Source: JAFKFH01 sp017307375 (GTDB taxonomy: Bacteria > Pseudomonadota > Alphaproteobacteria > Ferrovibrionales > Ferrovibrionaceae). Taken from it: a stretch of 64,000 nucleotides of DNA. Under the pieces are notes generated by a model. It was not told the DNA's origin. It saw only the letters and a list, made by a program, of their open reading frames with translations, and searched no databases. Numbering within the stretch: the stretch's first letter is position 1; each line of letters begins with the position of its first letter. Below, in pieces: positions 26,633 through 35,842 of the stretch. The stretch lies in the NCBI GenBank assembly GCA_965229335.1, contig OZ245874.1:930001-994000 (forward strand), written 5' to 3'. The translations under genes were made by a program, and so were the position numbers.

Positions 26633-27481
26633 TCAACCCTCCCTCAGCCGGCCGCGGATGTCGAGCGCATCGATCAGCGCGTCGCCGAACTGGTTGATGG
26701 CAATGACGGTGGCGGCGATGGCGAGGCCCGGGAAGATGATGATCCAGGGTGCGATGAAGATCTGCGCGGTGCCCGACGACATCATCGCCCCCCAGGACGG
26801 CGTCGGCGGCTGGGCGCCCAGCCCGAAGAAGCCGAGCGTCGCTTCCAGGATGATGGCATCGCCGGTCGCCAGCATCCCGGCCACGACGACCGGAGTCAGG
26901 GCATTGGGCAGGATCCGGCGGAACAGGACATAGAAGTGGCCGGCACCGAGCGAGATCGTCGCCTCGACATAGGTTTCCGTCTTCAGTGCCATGACCTGGG
27001 CACGGGTCAGCCGGGTGAACTGGGCGAGATAGCCGATGGCGATGGCGATCGCCGTCGAGTTCAGCCCCGGCCCGATGATGGCGACGAAGATCAGCGCGAT
27101 CAGGATTTCCGGAAACGACCAGGTCAGGTCGACGACGGCGGTGACCGCGCGGTCGAAGGCGCCGCCGAAATAGCCGGCGGCAGCGCCGAGGGTCATGCCG
27201 CAGATCACCGAGGCCGCGATCGAGGTGACGCCGACGGCAAGCGAGGTGCGTGCCCCCCAGATGATGCGCGACAGCAGGTCGCGCCCGAATTCGTCGGTGC
27301 CGAGCCAGTGCAGCGCCGACGGCTCGCGATTGGCCTGGCTCAGGTTCTGCAGGTCGTAGGCATAGGGCGCGATCCACGGGCTGAGCAGCGCGCAGGCTAC
27401 CGTCACCGCGAGGAACCCGGCCGCGATGCCGCCGCGCGGCGTCAGCAGGGTCCGGGCGAGGACCGAACGGTTCGCGGCCAT
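26633..27481 (-). CDS. Peptide-type ABC transporter permease (OppC type)
   Basis: A 282-residue integral membrane permease with six helices. The N-domain block includes WLGTDEFGRDLLSRIIWGAR. The EAA loop is EATLGFFGLGAQPPTPSWGA. Its ATG at 27481 shares one base with the stop codon of the upstream permease (TGATG arrangement), a sign of coupled translation. Confidence 0.92.
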   Translation of the reverse strand: MAANRSVLARTLLTPRGGIAAGFLAVTVACALLSPWIAPYAYDLQNLSQANREPSALHWLGTDEFGRDLLSRIIWGARTSLAVGVTSIAASVICGMTLGAAAGYFGGAFDRAVTAVVDLTWSFPEILIALIFVAIIGPGLNSTAIAIAIGYLAQFTRLTRAQVMALKTETYVEATISLGAGHFYVLFRRILPNALTPVVVAGMLATGDAIILEATLGFFGLGAQPPTPSWGAMMSSGTAQIFIAPWIIIFPGLAIAATVIAINQFGDALIDALDIRGRLREG

Positions 27482-28407
27482 CAGCGTGCCCCTTCGCGGA
27501 TGCGCGGATCCATTGCCGCCTGGACGATGTCGCCGAGCAGGGTGCCGAGCATGACGGCGATCGCCAGCATCAGCAGGCAGCCCTGCACGACCGGATAGTC
27601 GCGCTGACCGAGCGACGTGATCAGCAGCGAGCCCAGTCCGGGCCGGGCGAAGACATATTCGATGGTCACCGCACCGCCGAGGATCCAGCCGATGCGCAGG
27701 CCCAGGATGGTGACGACGGGCAGCATCGCATGGCGCAGGACGTGGCGCAGGTGGATGCGCCAGGGCGACAGGCCCTTGGCATGCAGCATCAGGATGAAGT
27801 CGCGGCGGGCGATGTCGAGCATCGCGGCCCGCGTCACCCGCGCGATCAGCGCGACGCCCCCGAGACCGACGGTGAGGACCGGCAGGACCAGCGAGGCGGC
27901 CGAGCGCGCGCCCGACACCGGCAGCCATTCGAGCTGCACGGCGAACAGCAGGATGAGCAGCAGGCCGAGCCAGAAACTCGGCACGGTCGAGCCGAACAGG
28001 ATGACCGTCATGACCGAGCGGTCGGTCCAGCCATTGCGGTTCAGCGCGGCGATCGCGCCGGCGGCAATGCCGACGAAGGTCGAGAACACGAGGGCGAGGC
28101 TGCCGAGCGTCAGGCTGTGCGGCAGGTTCTGCAGGATCAGGTCGGTCACCGGCTGGCGCAGGATGATCGCCTCGCCCAGGTCGCCGGCGGCCAGCTTGGT
28201 CAGCCAGATGCCGTATTGGGCCAGCAGCGGCTTGTCGAGGCCGTAGCGGGCGGTGAAGGCGGCGCGCTGCTCGGCCGTCGATCCGACCTGGAGGATATGG
28301 TCGATCGGATCGCCCGGCACGAGATGGATGATCATGAAGATGATGAACGAGACGGCGAAGAAGACCGGTACCAGGAACAACAGCCGCCGCAGGATGTAGT
28401 CGAGCAT
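27481..28407 (-). CDS. Peptide-type ABC transporter permease (OppB type)
   Basis: A 308-residue permease. MLDYILRRLLFLVPVFFAVS and MIIHLVPGDPIDHI form the typical DppB/OppB N terminus, and the EAA-type loop lies near GGAVTIEYVFARPGLGSL. It follows the binding-protein gene after 24 nt. Unlike the first importer, there is no hairpin in that gap. Confidence 0.92.
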   Translation of the reverse strand: MLDYILRRLLFLVPVFFAVSFIIFMIIHLVPGDPIDHILQVGSTAEQRAAFTARYGLDKPLLAQYGIWLTKLAAGDLGEAIILRQPVTDLILQNLPHSLTLGSLALVFSTFVGIAAGAIAALNRNGWTDRSVMTVILFGSTVPSFWLGLLLILLFAVQLEWLPVSGARSAASLVLPVLTVGLGGVALIARVTRAAMLDIARRDFILMLHAKGLSPWRIHLRHVLRHAMLPVVTILGLRIGWILGGAVTIEYVFARPGLGSLLITSLGQRDYPVVQGCLLMLAIAVMLGTLLGDIVQAAMDPRIREGAR

Positions 28408-28431
28408 ACCGGTCTCCGCCGCCTGGCCGGA

Positions 28432-30003
28432 TCAGTTGTTCACGGCCACGTCGATGATCGACTGGCTGGTCAGGCGCGTGCCGCGGATCGCCGTCGGGAA
28501 GGTCAGCTTCTTCGTATTGAACGCGAAGGAGTTGGCCGGCTCGTAGATCGGGGCGAAGGCGAAGCGCGACAGGATGTATTCGTGATAGGCGCGGAAATTC
28601 TTGACCCGTTCGTCCCAGGTCTTCGACTTGTTCATCGCGATGTCGTTCAGGGCCTCGGCCTGCGGGTCATCCAGCATCGAGACGTTCGGATAGCCGAGCC
28701 GCTTGGCCGAGAAGAACCAGTCGAGAATATCGGCATTGGTCCAAGAATAGCCGCGCACCGCCAGCTGATGCTCGGTCCGTTTCTTGTACTGGGCGTTGAT
28801 CGTCGAGGCGTCGAAGACGGTGATGTCGGCCTGGACGCCGATCGCCTTCAGCTGGGCCTGGACCACTTCGGTCACGCGCTTGAACTCGGTGCCGTTCTGG
28901 GTCCACAGCTTGACCTGGAGCGGGGCGCCGTCCTTGGCGCGGATGCCGTTGGGACCGACCTTCCATCCGGCCTCGTCGAGCAGCGCGCGGGCGCGGTCGG
29001 GGTTGTAGCCGATCTGGTATTTCGGATCGACCTTGGCTTCCTCGAGCGAGGAAATCAGGAAGCCATGCGCCTCGGCACCGGCGCCGCCGTAGAGCGTGTT
29101 GAGGATTTCCTTCTGGTTGACCGCCAGTGCCACCGCCTCGCGCACCTTGATGTCGGTGAACGGCGCGACCGAGGTATTGATCGGCATGTAGACGATCTCT
29201 GTGCCGGGGATCGTCATCACCTTGATGTTCTTCTCGGCCTGCAGGCGCGGCAGGAAGTCGGTCGGGACGGTGTAGACCATGTCGATGCCGCCGGTCTTGA
29301 GTTCGAGGAACGCGGTCGAGTCCTCGGCGATCTCGCGCACCGTCAGCCGCTTGATCTTGGCCGGCCCCTTGTTCTGCGACAGGTCAGAACCCCATTTGTA
29401 GTCGTCGTTGCGAACCAGCACGGTCTGCTGGCCGACGGTGAACTTCTCCATCTTGAACGGGCCGGTGCCGATCGCTTCGGCGACGCCGAACTTGTCGCCC
29501 AGCGCGTCATAGGCCTTGGGCGCCGGGATGCCCATGAAGGACGAGGCGAGGTTGAACAGCAGGTTCGGATCGGGCTGCTTCATGTGGAAGCGGACGGTCA
29601 GGTCGTCGATCACCTCGACGCGCTGGATCGCCTCGACCGTGTAGGCATTCTCGGTGCCGGCGAACTTCGGCACCCACCATTCGATGACGCGGGCGTTGAA
29701 CGGCTCGCCGTTATGGAACTTGACGCCGGGCTTCAGCTTGAAGGTCCACTGCATGCCGTCGGGTGAGGATTCCCAGGACGTCGCAAGCAGGCCGTGGAAG
29801 CTCTGGTCGGCGTCCTGCAGCAGCAGCCGGTCGAAGATCAGCGAGTTCGCCGAGTTCAGCTTGGTCGCCGTGATCGGATTGTAGCTCGGCGCCCCGACCT
29901 CGCGGGCGGTGACGGCAAAGATCGCGTCCTGCGCCTGCACGGCTGCGGGCAGCGCGACGAGCATGGTGGCGGACAGCAGGGCGGCTTTGATCTGGTGGCG
30001 CAT
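28432..30003 (-). CDS. Peptide-type ABC transporter substrate-binding protein (SBP family 5)
   Basis: A 523-residue periplasmic binding protein. The Sec signal is MRHQIKAALLSATMLVALPA ending AVQAQ. Cluster-C blocks include WTFKLKPGVKFHNGEPFNA, AIGTGPFKMEKFTVGQQ and VREAVALAVNQKEI. The start at 30003 is set by the signal peptide; upstream in-frame sequence overlaps the regulator gene and is not coding. It is 32 nt downstream of the RpiR-type gene. Ligand unknown, likely a peptide or amide given the downstream M81 enzyme (inference). Confidence 0.92.
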   Translation of the reverse strand: MRHQIKAALLSATMLVALPAAVQAQDAIFAVTAREVGAPSYNPITATKLNSANSLIFDRLLLQDADQSFHGLLATSWESSPDGMQWTFKLKPGVKFHNGEPFNARVIEWWVPKFAGTENAYTVEAIQRVEVIDDLTVRFHMKQPDPNLLFNLASSFMGIPAPKAYDALGDKFGVAEAIGTGPFKMEKFTVGQQTVLVRNDDYKWGSDLSQNKGPAKIKRLTVREIAEDSTAFLELKTGGIDMVYTVPTDFLPRLQAEKNIKVMTIPGTEIVYMPINTSVAPFTDIKVREAVALAVNQKEILNTLYGGAGAEAHGFLISSLEEAKVDPKYQIGYNPDRARALLDEAGWKVGPNGIRAKDGAPLQVKLWTQNGTEFKRVTEVVQAQLKAIGVQADITVFDASTINAQYKKRTEHQLAVRGYSWTNADILDWFFSAKRLGYPNVSMLDDPQAEALNDIAMNKSKTWDERVKNFRAYHEYILSRFAFAPIYEPANSFAFNTKKLTFPTAIRGTRLTSQSIIDVAVNN

Positions 30004-30035
30004 GTGTGACGTGTCTCCCTTGTTTTGATGGTGCG

Positions 30036-30914
30036 TCAGCGGACCGGACCCGACGGGTCGCCGACATAGCCGGTGAACTTCGAATAAAGCTGCGACAACC
30101 GGTTCATGCGGGCCTCGACGCCGGGGCCGAGCTCGATGAAGACCGAATTCATCATCAGGTTGGTCAGGCTGGCCATCTGGGCGGTGGAGTCCCAGAACAT
30201 GTTGAACTCGGTCGAGACGACGAACATCTCGTCGACCAGGTCGCGGCCCCAGTCGCAGAAGGCGTCGGTGATCAGGATCACCGGCACCCCGGCCTCGCGC
30301 GCCTCGCGCGCCAGCAGCGGGGCCATGCGCGAATAGCGCCGCGCCTCGAAGATCACCAGGCAGGAATTGGCGGTGTCGGTCAGCAGCAGTTCGGAGAAAT
30401 TGCCGCCCGCGAGGTCGAGCAGATGGACGCGGTCGCGCAGGTACTGCAGCTGGTTGGCGAAGAACTGCGCCATGCCGCGTTCCGTCTGGAAGCCGGCGAC
30501 ATGCACGGCGGCGGCCGAGGCGAGGCGGCGCACCGCCCGCCGCCATTCCTCCGATTGCGCCAGTTCGTAGACGGCGACGAGGCCGGCGATTTCGAGCTGC
30601 AGTCCCTGGGCCAGCGCATCACCGCCCGAAAGCATGCGGGCCTGGAAATCCTTCAGGCGGTCGGCGATCAGCCACGGGCGGTCGCCGATGTCGCCGCGCA
30701 GCGCATCCTTGAAGTCCTTGAAGCTCTTGTAGCCGAGGGTGCGGCAGAAGCGGCCGACGGTCGGTTCGGAGACCGCGACCTTGGCGCCAAGCGAGGCTGC
30801 CGTCTCGAATGGGATAGTATTCAGCTTGGCCAGGATATAGCTGGCCAGTGCCTTGTCGGCCTTGGAGCCCGTGACGAGGCAATCCTTCAGCCGCTCATGC
30901 ACCGTTCCCGCCAT
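30036..30914 (-). CDS. RpiR/MurR family transcriptional regulator
   Basis: A 292-residue regulator with an N-terminal HTH_6 (about 1-80), including SEPTVGRFCRTLGYKSFKDF, and a C-terminal SIS sugar-isomerase-like domain (about 120-255) with VHVAGFQTERGMAQFFANQL. I prefer ATG 30914, which has AGGGGG about eight bases upstream; ATG 30938 is in frame but has no spaced ribosome site. It heads the operon containing the importer and M81 peptidase. An 18-bp site with TTGAAA/TTTCAA arms lies 32 nt upstream, pointing to autoregulation. Confidence 0.9.
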   Translation of the reverse strand: MAGTVHERLKDCLVTGSKADKALASYILAKLNTIPFETAASLGAKVAVSEPTVGRFCRTLGYKSFKDFKDALRGDIGDRPWLIADRLKDFQARMLSGGDALAQGLQLEIAGLVAVYELAQSEEWRRAVRRLASAAAVHVAGFQTERGMAQFFANQLQYLRDRVHLLDLAGGNFSELLLTDTANSCLVIFEARRYSRMAPLLAREAREAGVPVILITDAFCDWGRDLVDEMFVVSTEFNMFWDSTAQMASLTNLMMNSVFIELGPGVEARMNRLSQLYSKFTGYVGDPSGPVR

Positions 30915-30946
30915 CCCGCCACCCCCTGGATTGGTCATCTCCAGGA

Positions 30947-30964
30947 TTGAAATAAAACTTTCAA
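30947..30964. promoter_or_regulatory. Candidate RpiR-family operator
   Basis: TTGAAATAAAACTTTCAA has perfect 6-bp inverted arms (TTGAAA, TTTCAA) around a 6-nt AT spacer. TGAAA-N-TTTCA sites are typical of RpiR/MurR-type regulators in general. It is the only such element I noticed in this divergent region. It lies upstream of the RpiR gene on one side and of the FAD oxidoreductase gene (85 nt away) on the other. Confidence 0.65.
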
Positions 30965-31049
30965 AGCGTCAATAGTTTTTTGTTTTCTTGCATTTCGACA
31001 GGTGGGCGCGCAGCATGACGGTCTCGCATGCAGGGTGATCGGTAGGGGC

Positions 31050-32162
31050 ATGGCGTACGATTTTCTGGTGATCGGGGCGGGCATCTCGGGCGCGGCCGCG
31101 GCCTACGAGCTGGCCGCCTGGGGCAGCGTGCTGCTGATCGAGGCCGAGACCATGCCGGGCTATCATTCGACCGGCCGGTCGGCCGCCCTCTATACCCGCA
31201 ACTATGGCGTGCCGGTCGTGCGTGCGGTCAATGCCGCGAGTCACCCGTTCTTCATCGATCCGCCCGACGGTTTTGCCGAGCATCCGCTGCTCACCCCGCG
31301 CGGGGCGCTGACCGTCGCCCGGCCCGGGGACGAAGGCCTGCTCGATCCGATCCTGGCGCTGTCGTCGCCAGGCAACGAAATCCTGCCGGTGCCCGCGGCC
31401 GAAGCGCTGCGGCTGGCGCCGTTGCTGCGGCCCGATCAGGTCGCGCTCGGCCTCTACGAGGCGGGGGTGATGGATATCGACGTCGCCGGGCTGCATCAGG
31501 GTTATCTGCGCGGCGCGCGCCGCAGGGGCGTCGAAATCCGTTGCGATGCACGGGTCAGCGGACTGAGCCGGCACGATGGCGGCTGGTCGGTTGCGGCCGG
31601 CGGCGAGATCCTGGTGGCCGGTGTGGTGATCAACGCCGCCGGTGCCTGGGCGGACGAGATCGGCAGGCTTGCCGGCGCGCGCCCGATCGGCCTGATCCCG
31701 AAACGGCGTACCGCGATCCTCGTCGATCCGCCGGCGGGCGGGGGCGTCGAGTCGCTGCCGCTGGTCGAGTTCGCCGGCGACGAGGCCTATTTCAAGCCCG
31801 ATGCCGGCAAGATCATGGCATCACCTGGTGACCAGACGCCGACGGCGCCGCAGGATGCGCAGCCCGAGGAATGGGACACCGCCGTGCTGGTCGACTGGCT
31901 GCAGCGGCATACCACGCTGCCGGTCGCCCGGGTCGGCCATGCCTGGGCCGGGTTGCGGTCGTTCGTCGCCGACGAAGCGCCGGTCGTCGGTTTCGATCCC
32001 GAGGTGGACGGGTTCTTCTGGCTGGCCGGGCAGGGCGGGTTCGGCATCATGATGGCGCCGGCCCTGAGCCGCGCCGCCGCCGGGCTGATCGCCGGCTCAG
32101 GCTTGCCGCCCGACCTGGGTGTGCCGGCGGCCTCGCTTGCGCCCGCGCGGCTTCAGACGTAG
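31050..32162 (+). CDS. FAD-dependent amine/amino-acid oxidoreductase (DAO family)
   Basis: A 370-residue flavoenzyme of the glycine oxidase/D-amino acid dehydrogenase fold. The dinucleotide motif GAGISG is at residues 9-14 (FLVIGAGISGAAAAYELA), with the following acidic Glu in LLIEAET. The C-terminal FAD block is AGQGGFGIMMAPALSRAAAG. The substrate is an amine or amino acid by family. ATG 31050 follows TAGGGGC; an upstream extension of 16 residues in frame is possible but unlike the family. It is divergent from the RpiR operon, may share its operator, and overlaps the convergent DUF6644 gene by 10 nt. Confidence 0.88.
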   Translation: MAYDFLVIGAGISGAAAAYELAAWGSVLLIEAETMPGYHSTGRSAALYTRNYGVPVVRAVNAASHPFFIDPPDGFAEHPLLTPRGALTVARPGDEGLLDPILALSSPGNEILPVPAAEALRLAPLLRPDQVALGLYEAGVMDIDVAGLHQGYLRGARRRGVEIRCDARVSGLSRHDGGWSVAAGGEILVAGVVINAAGAWADEIGRLAGARPIGLIPKRRTAILVDPPAGGGVESLPLVEFAGDEAYFKPDAGKIMASPGDQTPTAPQDAQPEEWDTAVLVDWLQRHTTLPVARVGHAWAGLRSFVADEAPVVGFDPEVDGFFWLAGQGGFGIMMAPALSRAAAGLIAGSGLPPDLGVPAASLAPARLQT

Positions 32163-32650
32163 GCGATCGCCCGTCCGCAGACCAGGACGGCCAGCCAGGC
32201 GGCGAGCGAGACCAGGCCGGCGATCCGGGCAGCCGGCGGCAATGCGGTACCGGCCGGCCATTGGCGCAGCCCGTCGCGGAAACGCCAGTGGAAGAGGGCA
32301 AGGTTGGCGAGGCCCAGCAGGATCAGCCCCTGCTTGGCCAGGAACAGCGGGTTGTGCAGATAGGCCACCGCCTCGGTGACGAACAGCAACGAACCCGCCG
32401 CCGCTGCGATCGCCAGCCCGCCGCCGGCAACCGGCAGGGCAATGGCCGCCAGTGCGGCCGGTGCGATGCCGCGTCCCAGCCCGACCAGCCGCAGGTCGAA
32501 GACGAAGATGCCGCCGATCAGGCAGGCAAAGCCGAGGATGTGCAGCGTCTCGACGGCCGGGTAGAGGCTGACCCCGCCGCGCATCGCCTGGGCCAGCGCG
32601 GAATGTTCCAGCCAGGCCGCCCAGTCCGGTCCGCCCCGGTAGTCGTGCAT
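32153..32650 (-). CDS. Small integral membrane protein (DUF6644-like)
   Basis: A 165-residue protein with about four to five hydrophobic segments, for example LHILGFACLIGGIFVFDLRL, AGGGLAIAAAAGSLLF, and LAKQGLILLGLANLALFHW. I associate the pattern with the DUF6644 membrane family; the function is unknown. ATG 32650 shares one base with the stop of the DUF6152-type gene, so the two are coupled. A role in handling an exported partner is possible but unproven. Confidence 0.75.
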   Translation of the reverse strand: MHDYRGGPDWAAWLEHSALAQAMRGGVSLYPAVETLHILGFACLIGGIFVFDLRLVGLGRGIAPAALAAIALPVAGGGLAIAAAAGSLLFVTEAVAYLHNPLFLAKQGLILLGLANLALFHWRFRDGLRQWPAGTALPPAARIAGLVSLAAWLAVLVCGRAIAYV

Positions 32651-33000
32651 CAGCGCAGCTCGACCGTCTTGCCGGCGACGACGATGCGCTCGGCCCGCAG
32701 TTCCGTCTGTTCGGTCTTGTGGGGATAGCCGATCACGGTGACGGTATCGCCGATCCTGATCGATCCGTCCGGCAACCCGCGGCTCTGCATCCGGAACGGC
32801 GGGGCCAGGACGATGTCCCAGGTCTTTGCCTCGGTCTTCAGCCCGATCGTCACATGCGGGTTCTGGTAGGCGAGGGTCGTGATCCTGCCCTCGACGGTCA
32901 GGGTCTGGCCGGCGTCGTAGCCGCTCCAGCCGTGGTGGGCGAGGGCGGCGGCGGGGACGAAGGCGGCGAGGCCGAACAGAACCAGGTGGCGGCGCGTCAT
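32650..33000 (-). CDS. DUF6152-like exported protein
   Basis: A 116-residue protein with a signal peptide (MTRRHLVLFGLAAFVPAAAL, AHA-type cleavage before HHGWSG). The mature part is a small beta-barrel-like domain with HHGWSGYDAGQTLTVEGRI and YQNPHVTIGL, typical of DUF6152. A periplasmic location is likely. ATG 33000 has GGAGGAGACC upstream. A start at 33090 would run across the ftr-like enhancer of the flgF promoter and is less likely. Confidence 0.78.
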   Translation of the reverse strand: MTRRHLVLFGLAAFVPAAALAHHGWSGYDAGQTLTVEGRITTLAYQNPHVTIGLKTEAKTWDIVLAPPFRMQSRGLPDGSIRIGDTVTVIGYPHKTEQTELRAERIVVAGKTVELR

Positions 33001-33054
33001 GGCGGTCTCCTCCGGTCGGACGGGGGCGATCTTGACATGGATCGCCCCGGCCTG

Positions 33055-33071
33055 CCCGGCAAATCCTGCCG
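33055..33071. promoter_or_regulatory. ftr-like enhancer upstream of flgF (FlbD-type site, candidate)
   Basis: CCCGGCAAATCCTGCCG occurs here and, base for base, upstream of flgI at 39984-40000. It is an interrupted inverted repeat (CGGCA, TGCCG). It lies 53 nt upstream of the sigma-54 promoter at 33125, a normal enhancer distance. It resembles the ftr elements bound by FlbD in Caulobacter as I remember them. Confidence 0.75.
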
Positions 33072-33124
33072 CTACGCCTTTGGTGTCCATCAGCTAAGTC
33101 ATTGATTCCATTCGCTACGGCGAC

Positions 33125-33140
33125 TGGCACGCCAGTTGCA
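33125..33140 (+). promoter_or_regulatory. Sigma-54 promoter of the flgFGAH operon
   Basis: TGGCACGCCAGTTGCA matches the -24/-12 consensus TGGCACG-N4-TTGCA at every fixed base. The invariant GG (33126-33127) and GC (33138-33139) are separated by exactly 10 nt. Transcription should start near 33150, about 48 nt before the flgF ATG. Confidence 0.92.
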
Positions 33141-33197
33141 AATACCGGATCGGCCGCGATGGACATGCGGCCTCGTAGCGGAGAGGACCGGTCAGCG

Positions 33198-33953
33198 ATG
33201 GAAAATGTTGCCTATATCGGGTTGTCCCGCCTGACCACGATGCGGCGTCAGCTCGACGTGGTGGCCAACAACATTGCCAACATGAATGCCCCCGCCTTCA
33301 AGGCGGAGAAGATGATGTTCCAGGAGTATGTGATGCGCTCGTCCGAGCGCATCGGCATGAAGCAGGACAACGTCTCGTTCGTGCGCGACTACGGCACCGC
33401 CCGCAACATGGCCGAGGGCGAGTTCGAGGTCACCGGCAACTCGCTCGACGTCGCCATTGCCGGCCAGGGCTTCCTCGCCGTCGATACCCCGGTCGGGCCG
33501 CGCTACACCCGCAACGGCCGGCTGCGGCTCGACTCGCAGGGCCAGCTGACCGATGCCAACGGCTATCCGCTGCTCGACGACCAGGGCCGCCGGGTGCAGA
33601 TCAACGGCAATCGCGGCGAGATCACCATCGCGCATGACGGCACGATCTCGATGGTCAACCAGAACGTCACCCAGAATCTCGGCCGCCTGTCCCTCGTCAC
33701 CTTCGCCAATCCCCAGCAGCTGACCATGACCGGCCGGGGCCTCTATGCCGCACCCGAGGGCCAGGCACCGGTCCCGGCGGTGGACGTGACGCTGCGCCAG
33801 GGGGTGATCGAGGGCTCGAACGTCCAGCCGGTGGTCGAGCTGACCTCGATGGTCGAACTCAGCCGGGCCTACGACGCCGCCGAGCAGATGCTGCAATCCG
33901 ACACCGACCGCCAGCGCAAGGCGATCGACCGCCTCGCCCGCGTTACCGCCTGA
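33198..33953 (+). CDS. flgF: Flagellar basal-body rod protein FlgF
   Basis: Proximal rod protein, 251 residues, assembled outside the inner membrane through the flagellar secretion system. The N-terminal rod motif LDVVANNIANMNAPAFKAEK and C-terminal SNVQPVVELTSMVELSRAYD are diagnostic. ATG 33198 is preceded by GAGAGG; an upstream in-frame ATG at 33102 lies before the transcription start predicted from the sigma-54 promoter and can be excluded. First gene of flgF-flgG-flgA-flgH. Confidence 0.95.
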   Translation: MENVAYIGLSRLTTMRRQLDVVANNIANMNAPAFKAEKMMFQEYVMRSSERIGMKQDNVSFVRDYGTARNMAEGEFEVTGNSLDVAIAGQGFLAVDTPVGPRYTRNGRLRLDSQGQLTDANGYPLLDDQGRRVQINGNRGEITIAHDGTISMVNQNVTQNLGRLSLVTFANPQQLTMTGRGLYAAPEGQAPVPAVDVTLRQGVIEGSNVQPVVELTSMVELSRAYDAAEQMLQSDTDRQRKAIDRLARVTA

Positions 33954-33972
33954 AGCCTGAGGAGAAACCGAC

Positions 33973-34761
33973 ATGCGCTCGCTTCAGATCGCCGCCACCG
34001 GCATGCAGGCCCAGCAGACCAACGTCGAGGTCATTTCCAACAATATCGCCAACATGGCGACGACCGGCCACAAGCGGCAGCGCGTCGAATTCCAGGATCT
34101 GCTCTACCAGAACCAGCGCCGCGTCGGCGCCTCGACCGCCGATGCGAACACCGTGGTGCCGGCCGGCATCCAGCTCGGCGTCGGTGTCCGTGTCGGCGCG
34201 GTCTACCGCATCCTCGAGCAGGGGACGCTGACCATGACCAACAATCCCTACGACCTGGCGATTTCGGGCCGCGGCTACTTCCAGGTGCAGATCCCGGGCC
34301 AGGACCAGCTGTTCTACACCCGGGCCGGCGCCTTCACCCTGAACCCGCAGGGCCAGATGGTCACCCAGGACGGCTATCCGGTGCAGCCGGTGATCACCAT
34401 CCCGCAGAACGCCACCGAGGTGTCGATCTCGCAGACCGGCCTGGTCCAGGTGACGATCCCCGGTCAGATCCAGCCCCAGCAGGTCGGCCAGCTGACGATC
34501 GGCACCTTCATCAATGCCGGCGGCCTCGAATCGGTCGGCGACAACCTGTTCCTGGAAACCCCGGCCTCGGGCCAGGTCACGCTCGGCAATCCCGGCGCCA
34601 TCGGCTACGGCATCCTGCGCCAGGGCTATCTCGAGACGTCGAACGTCAATCCGGTCACCGAGATCACCAACCTGATCACCGCCCAGCGCGCCTACGAGAT
34701 GAACTCGAAGGTGATCACCACCTCGGACCAGATGCTGCAGACCACCAACCAGCTGCGCTGA
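33973..34761 (+). CDS. flgG: Flagellar basal-body rod protein FlgG
   Basis: Distal rod protein of 262 residues, the usual FlgG length. MRSLQIAATGMQAQQTNVEV followed by ISNNIANMATTGHKRQRVEF is the FlgG N terminus. The C-terminal helix has ETSNVNPVTEITNLITAQRA. GAGGAGA lies upstream of ATG 33973, 19 nt after flgF. Confidence 0.97.
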   Translation: MRSLQIAATGMQAQQTNVEVISNNIANMATTGHKRQRVEFQDLLYQNQRRVGASTADANTVVPAGIQLGVGVRVGAVYRILEQGTLTMTNNPYDLAISGRGYFQVQIPGQDQLFYTRAGAFTLNPQGQMVTQDGYPVQPVITIPQNATEVSISQTGLVQVTIPGQIQPQQVGQLTIGTFINAGGLESVGDNLFLETPASGQVTLGNPGAIGYGILRQGYLETSNVNPVTEITNLITAQRAYEMNSKVITTSDQMLQTTNQLR

Positions 34762-34785
34762 TCCATGTTGCAGGAAGACCGCGTC

Positions 34786-35829
34786 ATGCGCATTGCCATG
34801 TTCCTTCTCGCCGCCAGCCTGCTGCTCTCCGGGCTTGTCGCGATCCTGGCCGCCTCGATCGCCCTGTCGGGCACGGCCCATGCCGCGACGGCGGCCGCGC
34901 GCGACATGCGCGAGGTCCGCCTCAAATCGAATCCGACGGTGGCAGCGGCGACCGTGACGCTCGGCGACCTGTTCGACAATGCCGGCCCGGCCGAGCGCGT
35001 GATCGTCGCCGACTCGCCGGCACCCGGCGAGCGCATGTTCCTGCGCGCCGGCTACCTCGCCTCGATCGCCCGCGAGAACGGCCTGAACTGGTCGGGCGAC
35101 CAGTCGGTCCGCGGCGTCACCGTGACGCGCGGCGGCCGCATGGTGCCGCAGGCCGACCTGCTGGGCGAGATCGGCCGCGTCGCCAAGGAACGTCTGGGCG
35201 GGGCGCGCTACGAGGTTTCGCTCGACAACCGGGCCCAGCAGCTCTTCGTGCCCGACGACGTTCTCCCCTCGCTGCGCGTCGACGATTTCGACATCGATCG
35301 CCGCACCGGCCGGTTCACCGCGGTCGTCGTCTATCCGGCGGATCCGGCCGTGGCGGGCGAGAAGGTGCGGCTGACCGGCCGGGCCGCCGAAATCGCCGAG
35401 ATCCCGGTCCTGCGCGGCCCGGTGGCCATGGGCACGGTCATCGGCTGGAACGACATCGACTACATGGAAATCCGGCCCGAGCAGCTCAGCCGCTACAACA
35501 TCGTCAATCCGCAGGAGATCGTCGGCCTGGCGGCGGCCCGCTCACTGACCGCCGGCCAGCCGCTGCGCCTCGGCGACGTGAAGAAGCCCGAGATGGTCGC
35601 CCGCAACGGCATCGTCACGCTCACCTTCCGCCGCCCCGGCATCACGCTGAGCCTGCAGGGCCGCGCGACCGAACCCGGCGCGATGGGCGAGACGGTGCGG
35701 GTCATGAACCTGTCTTCCAACAAGATCGTCCAGGCCATCGTCATCGGCCCGGGCGAGGTCGAGGTCCTGGCCGCCACCGGCACGCCGGTCGCGCAGGGTC
35801 TGGCCGCCCGTACCGCCGCCGTGAACTGA
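34786..35829 (+). CDS. flgA: Flagellar P-ring assembly chaperone FlgA
   Basis: Periplasmic chaperone needed for P-ring (FlgI) assembly. It has an N-terminal signal (MRIAMFLLAASLLLSGLVAI ending AHA) and a C-terminal SAF/beta-clip region containing GTVIGWNDIDYMEIRPEQLS and GLAAARSLTAGQPLRLGDV. At 347 residues it is longer than enteric FlgA but normal for alphaproteobacteria. I chose ATG 34786, with AGGAAG about ten bases upstream; ATG 34765 is in frame seven codons earlier. The next gene is the L-ring gene flgH. Confidence 0.92.
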   Translation: MRIAMFLLAASLLLSGLVAILAASIALSGTAHAATAAARDMREVRLKSNPTVAAATVTLGDLFDNAGPAERVIVADSPAPGERMFLRAGYLASIARENGLNWSGDQSVRGVTVTRGGRMVPQADLLGEIGRVAKERLGGARYEVSLDNRAQQLFVPDDVLPSLRVDDFDIDRRTGRFTAVVVYPADPAVAGEKVRLTGRAAEIAEIPVLRGPVAMGTVIGWNDIDYMEIRPEQLSRYNIVNPQEIVGLAAARSLTAGQPLRLGDVKKPEMVARNGIVTLTFRRPGITLSLQGRATEPGAMGETVRVMNLSSNKIVQAIVIGPGEVEVLAATGTPVAQGLAARTAAVN

Positions 35830-35842
35830 GGAGATCGCCCCG

